Shown one piece after another: positions 59,137 through 64,000 of a stretch of 64,000 nucleotides of DNA (the first letter of the stretch is position 1; each line of letters opens with the position of its first letter). The notes under the pieces are model-generated. The model worked only from the letters and a program-made list of their open reading frames with translations, did not search any database and had not been told where the DNA came from. A program made the translations under genes and the position numbers. The stretch comes from Telmatactis stephensoni (taxonomy: Eukaryota; Cnidaria; Anthozoa; Actiniaria; Isophelliidae), in assembly GCA_029948255.1 (NCBI GenBank), contig JALIZF010001706.1, positions 310,001 to 374,000 on the forward strand, in the 5' to 3' direction.

Positions 59137-62100
59137 CTTTATCTAAATAGCACAGATTTTGAAGTCTGGAATAGATTAGGATATCTATTCGATTAAGAGA
59201 AGATGTCTTGTTTGACGAAAAATTTCAAGACTCCTTGCAAAAACTTAAGGATGCTGTTTGATAAACTGTTAAATCAGTCGAAAAGGCCTAAAAGGCCTTG
59301 CAGATAGAGGGCCTGACTAAAATTGCTGTCATTCATTGCGCAGATAGAGTAGACAGATATGGAGAAACCTTTAGCGTATTGTAAGATAAAGAACTGCAAA
59401 ACGTGACTTTTTCTTTTGCAAAACAGAATTCCTTTGAGAATTTGTGAAGAGTTAAAAAAGCTCTCTAAAGCATTACAGGAGATCACAAACCATTGTAAAT
59501 GATAAAAGAACGATCTCGAATTCTTGTGAGTGAATTCCACGGCCTTTTTTTTCGGAGGCTCCGAACATGTTCCAGACAAACCCATCCTTATTCATTTAAT
59601 GCCCAGCGAGGTGCCTTTAGATTTCAGAAAACCCTACTTGAGTCTAATAACCGATCAAGTGGTGGCATGACTTAAGGGATATTTAAAACAACGAGGGCTC
59701 TGCTCGTTTATATTAAACACAGTGGATCGAACAGCAGGCAGCGCACAGTAAGACCACAGCATCGTTTTATCAAATTCGTTATTGCTATCACTGATAAAGA
59801 CCTCCCATGGCGAGACCGTTTATTGGACTATTAAGTGAAACAGGTATGGTAGTGTGTTAAAGAGTTTTGGCGTTATACATAGTGAACCCTCGTCGATACA
59901 AAAACCCACGAAGCATTTAATGGTAGCGAGTGTTTGCGTACGAACAATAAACAAAAACGTTTGATTTTTCGCAAAGAATTTTCATTGGAAAGTCACTAGT
60001 TACGTTGGCGTTGCTTGACCCGGGTATCCGCGTGTGTTTTACCATCAAGCGTTGCGGGAAGTCCAATTTTTAATATCAGGTCTGACAAAAGCGCACTTGC
60101 GTCTTGCCTTACATAAAACAAAGCAAACTACTTGACGGCCAAGTTTTTTGTTTCTACTGATATCGTAGCGAGAAATTTAATTAAATAAGTGAAACAATGA
60201 GAAAAACAAAGATTACAAGATGCGATGTGAACTTGGCTCTGAAGGTAATCCTCCTGCTATTTCTTTCATCTCCCAGGGAGTGGGGCGAAACACTCGAGAC
60301 AAGTAATCATCTTTTCTATGTCCCTTCAAGCAATATCTAGGTCAATATTTTGTTGCAGTAATGCAAAACTGAAAACGCCTCAAGAATAAAGTATATATAG
60401 ACATAAGTTAAGTCATATATGGGTATGAATTTCAAGGTATTAAATGTTGTAAACTTTCATCGGAAATTAATAGTTCCCAAATGAATTATGACGATCCCAT
60501 TATCGAAGAAAGACGACTGGACTAGAACGCATTAAAGAAGGCTTTTAATGTCCAATTAAACTAATTGTAAAAGCTTGAAAACGCATTCTTATTTGACAAC
60601 TAGTTTAAAGCGACCGTCCACACTAGTCCGGATTAATTTGAACATGCATCTTTTATATGCTACAATTTATAAATCCCAGTCATCCACACTAAGAGGGCGT
60701 TTTTCTTTGTCTACGAAAACGTCGTTTAAGTGTAAAAACGGAAGAAGAGATGCGTTTTTCAAATCCATCCACATTTGCGTGGACGAAGCACTATATTGCC
60801 CACATGTTCTGTATTACAAAATTGCGTGCACCAAGATTGACGGTGATACGATGGATTGTTTTTACAAGATGGAAAATGGTCATATTAAAAGACAAAGTTT
60901 ATCTCCAACATCAAAACAATCACCCTTGAATAATGCCTCATTCAGTGGCTCTTCAGACCTCACACAGCACTGAGTCTTGATGCCAAAGATAACACTAGAT
61001 AGACTTGTACGGATACAATATTAATGCTGAACAGTTTGTCAAGAGCTTGCCTGTCTAACAAACTTCCTTTTCTCTAAATTCAATTACAAAACGTCAAGCA
61101 TACAGTAGTTTTAACGTACGCTGTTGTATATGAGCTAAAAGGTTAACCCATTAACTGCCTATTCGTATTGAGCATTAAATACTTTCAATTGGGTCAACGC
61201 TGAATGTTATCTTGATTGCAAGTCCTGTCAATGGAATTTTTAGTTTCTAGAAAGGCGTTTCTTGAGCATAATATGAATGTAATTGGTATATATATTTCCC
61301 ATTTCCTGCTCACTCACTCGCTTCTCCCCTTCCGCTAATTTCTTTCCCAATTTCCTGAAGTGTACGCGTGCCGAAGGATGAATGCTGGCTAAGTACAAGA
61401 CCCTATCTCCAGGAACCGACTGACCCAGGAAGAATAACAGGAAATTCCAAACGGTAAACACCACTAATCACGCAACTTGTTAATAAGAGAATTAAAATTG
61501 TGCGAAATCCCATCTTGGTCAAACTACGTTGACTATCAATTTAACTATTGTAGGTCTGTGATCAGTACAACAGCGACTGCCGAAGTCTGAAGTGGATTCC
61601 TCAAAAACCTACTTGAAACTTGACTTCACTGTTGAAATATCTGCTCGAGTATTTACCATGGCCAAAATCGGATGCTTTTTGAGATTGTCGGACTAGCTGG
61701 CGGTGTATTTTGAGGGGCGTAACGACGGAGCCCATTGTAGGGGTTTTTGATGTGGTTGTCGGCAAATCTCACAAACATTCTTCTGTACTTTGTACTTGTA
61801 TGGTATTCATACTACTCATATCTGATACATCCTAAATAGTTGAAGTCATAGTTCTGCAATGATTCAAAAATTATCCACTGTTGTTCAGGTGCAACCAGTC
61901 TTAGTCGTATCCAAAAACAAACCATTCACGCCCAGTTCCGATATCCTTCCCTTGCACAATGGTATGAGCAATTTTTCAGATGATAAATATCAACGGTTAA
62001 GAATGTAAACATCGACTTGGTACAAATTTAGAATGATCCACCTAAATGTAACCAAAGAATGTCCGCTGCATAAGCTAAGGCTGATTCCCCGGCAGTTCGT

Positions 62101-63540
62101 TCTTATCTCAGTTGTTCTAGAACGTATCTTTTCGATAAGCTGAAATGATACATACTCTTGACCCTGTTTAAGTATTTAAAAAGCTCCTAACCTCAAAACT
62201 TAGTTAAAATTATCAGCGTAGTACTCAAAACTATTACTCGTTTTAATGAAAAACAAACATAGAGCAATGAGTTTTTGAGGATCGTTGACACCACTAAGCA
62301 ATTTAGTACCTTTTAATCGGATTACGAGAAATTTTGAAAAGGTGGCCGGAAGTTGGAAGGATTGGTTATTGATTGAGTTTTTAGTAGTTTGCTAGCTTTG
62401 ACCACTGTTTGTTTTTCAACGGCTCAAAATATATTCCTTGAGTGCTCCTTTTTTCATCCACTGAAGAGCATCCAGTGACAGAATTCATTTCTTGTTTCTT
62501 CAGGTATTAAGAGGGAGTCGGGAGAAATTAAGAATAAGAACTGGTTGAGGATCAGTCAGGAATGATGAACAGTAGTGACGACGGGAGGATTACGAAAAAA
62601 AGGGAGAAAAAAGGGAGAGAGAAGGGAGATTTAGATACCTGTTCTTTTCAACAGTACTACGAAGAAGCTACGAGGTACGATTTGAATAAAGTCCGAGTTA
62701 TATAATTCAAAAAGTTGAACCGTTTCAGTACATCTGCCCCATGCCAACAACGGAATGGAAATGGACGAAGCTGGTGAGTTTATTAGTGACGTGCTATTTG
62801 CAAAGAAGCATGTAAAAAAGGATGTAAAAAACTTTGTGCGCGTGTTACAAAAACTTTACAACTTTTTTTTTGTATTGTGTCAGTCGCGTTCACATTCAGT
62901 CTTCGCTGTCAGAGATCGCTTTCACGACCGTGAAAAGAATAACAAAAAGGCAAAAGTGCACGTTACAACTGATTTCTTTGTGTCTGTATTCGTTTTCACG
63001 ACCGCGAAAAGAAAAAAAAATAAGAAAGACAAAGTTAAACTGAAAGAGGAACTTCACAACTGATCTGATTTCTTTTCAACTGATGTCACGACGACTGCAC
63101 ATCTTTGTTCGAGTAGAACTGCCTGAGGGCCCTGCCCACGAGGCAAGGCACGACCTGGGTGGCTTTCACTATACGATAAAGTAGCAACACTTAATCAAAA
63201 GAATCTCCCATAAAGTCAGAAAAATGCTGCCAACGTCTCTCTATCCAAGATGAAAAGATTACAGAAGTCACCGCAATTTTCCTGGCCAGCCAAAATAGAA
63301 CTAATAATAAAAAAACACATTTAAAAACAATCTCCAAGATAAGCTTCTCAATGAGTCTAAGATCAAAATAAACTGTTCATAACAGTATTATTATTTTTAA
63401 AGCTTTTAAATTTCATTAAATCGATAGCGTCTCAGTTTGAAATCGCTTAACCTTTGGCTTCTGATATGAAGCGATCACTGCACGCTACAGTCTCAGACAT
63501 ATCAAGAGATCGTATACTCACCGTCTTGAATTCGATCATA
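59137..63540. other. Intergenic downstream of Wnt6
   Basis: No further Wnt exon is recognisable on either strand. AATAAA at 59946 is a possible distal poly(A) signal. A repeat related to 34885-35110 lies at about 60600-60790. Open frames at 60575-60973 and 62755-63063 (Lys-rich) have no recognised domain. Confidence 0.45.
61403..61513 (-). CDS. Possible signal-peptide exon, 36 residues
   Basis: The minus strand reads MGFRTILILLLTSCVISG, a textbook signal peptide, then VYRLEFPVILPGSVGSWR and a stop. A GTCAGT donor after ...VILPG could splice it to an exon at lower coordinates, but I found no partner. It may be a chance frame. Confidence 0.25.
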   Translation of the reverse strand: MGFRTILILLLTSCVISGVYRLEFPVILPGSVGSWR

Positions 63541-63575
63541 TCTTACGCGGGATGATCAAAATAGAGTCGAACCTC

Positions 63576-63985
63576 GAACCTTCACTTGTGGCCACCTCCC
63601 TTACGCAACCACCTTAGTCCCTTGTGCAAGCACTATTCAAAATACTAAAAGTTTCCCATAAAAATCACTATAAATGGAACCTCCCGTAATCGACGACCTC
63701 TCGTCAGCGACCACCTGACTTGTGCGACAAGTTTTCAAAAATACCAACACATGTCATATAAAAATCACTATGATTGGTACCTCCTGTAAGCGACCACCTC
63801 AATTGTGCGACCAGTTTTCAAAAATACCAAAAGTTTCATATAATAATCACAATGATCGTCACCTCCTATTAGCGACCACTTCCCTTCTGCGACCAGTTTT
63901 CAAATATACCAAAAGTTTCTTATAAAAATCACTATAACTGGCACCTTTTGTAAGCGACCGTGACCACTTAATTACCCTTGCACAC
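63576..63985. repeat. ~82-bp tandem repeat, running towards the window end
   Basis: Units share 'agcgaccac', 'tgcgaccagttttcaaa', 'ataccaaaagttt' and 'ataaaaatcacta'. The last three are 82 bp apart and an earlier one is about 100 bp. A 'gagtcgaacctcg' word at about 63560 resembles the pogo-like terminus at 49990, so this may be the inside of such an element. Confidence 0.75.
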
Positions 63986-64000
63986 ACTTGCTTCGACTTC

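Noticed and set aside
59137..64000. A Wnt1 gene completing the cluster
   Set aside because: I looked on both strands for the cysteine-rich C-terminal exon (CHGxSGSC, CxFHWCC) and found none; the signal-peptide frame at 61403 alone is not evidence for it.

Overview
The window looks like animal nuclear DNA: AT-rich, intron-rich, with GT-AG introns, microsatellites and many short inverted-repeat transposons. An RPamide-type neuropeptide precursor beside a Wnt10-Wnt6 pair and a large polycystin-1-like gene points to a cnidarian, most likely an anthozoan such as a stony coral or anemone. No species-level marker is visible.

Layout. (1) 1-28.7 kb, + strand: one long polycystin-1-family gene, 5'-truncated by the window edge. 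I could thread 44 coding exons (1429-27843) whose splice phases agree from end to end: REJ-like ectodomain, GPS autoproteolysis motif, first membrane helix, PLAT domain, polycystin channel region and a long cytoplasmic tail. About 7.25 kb of coding sequence (about 2,416 residues) is visible. Its introns carry SINEs, hAT-like and pogo-like fragments, a 1.4-kb foldback, a G-rich minisatellite and a (TTCCC)n tract. (2) 30.0-32.2 kb, - strand: a two-exon RPamide neuropeptide precursor with signal peptide, nine R-P-G-(K/R) amidation/cleavage sites, TATA box and poly(A) signal. (3) 32.2-41.2 kb: intergenic, with a composite GACT/GACACT microsatellite, inverted-repeat elements and a LINE reverse-transcriptase tail. 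(4) 41.2-49.1 kb, + strand: a four-exon Wnt10 gene in which the normally invariant acyl-acceptor serine reads as cysteine. (5) 49.1-56.0 kb: intergenic with nested MITEs. (6) 56.0-59.1 kb, + strand: a divergent four-exon Wnt6 gene with the same intron phases (2,1,0) as Wnt10. (7) 59.1-64.0 kb: intergenic, ending in an ~82-bp tandem repeat.

How they relate. Wnt10 and Wnt6 are head-to-tail neighbours, as in the ancient Wnt1-Wnt6-Wnt10 linkage known from cnidarians and bilaterians; no Wnt1 is recognisable before the window ends. The polycystin (sensory or cell-surface receptor/channel subunit) and the neuropeptide gene have no evident functional link to the Wnt pair. All exon models are from reading the sequence only; transcript data would be needed to fix the start of the polycystin gene and two of its junctions.
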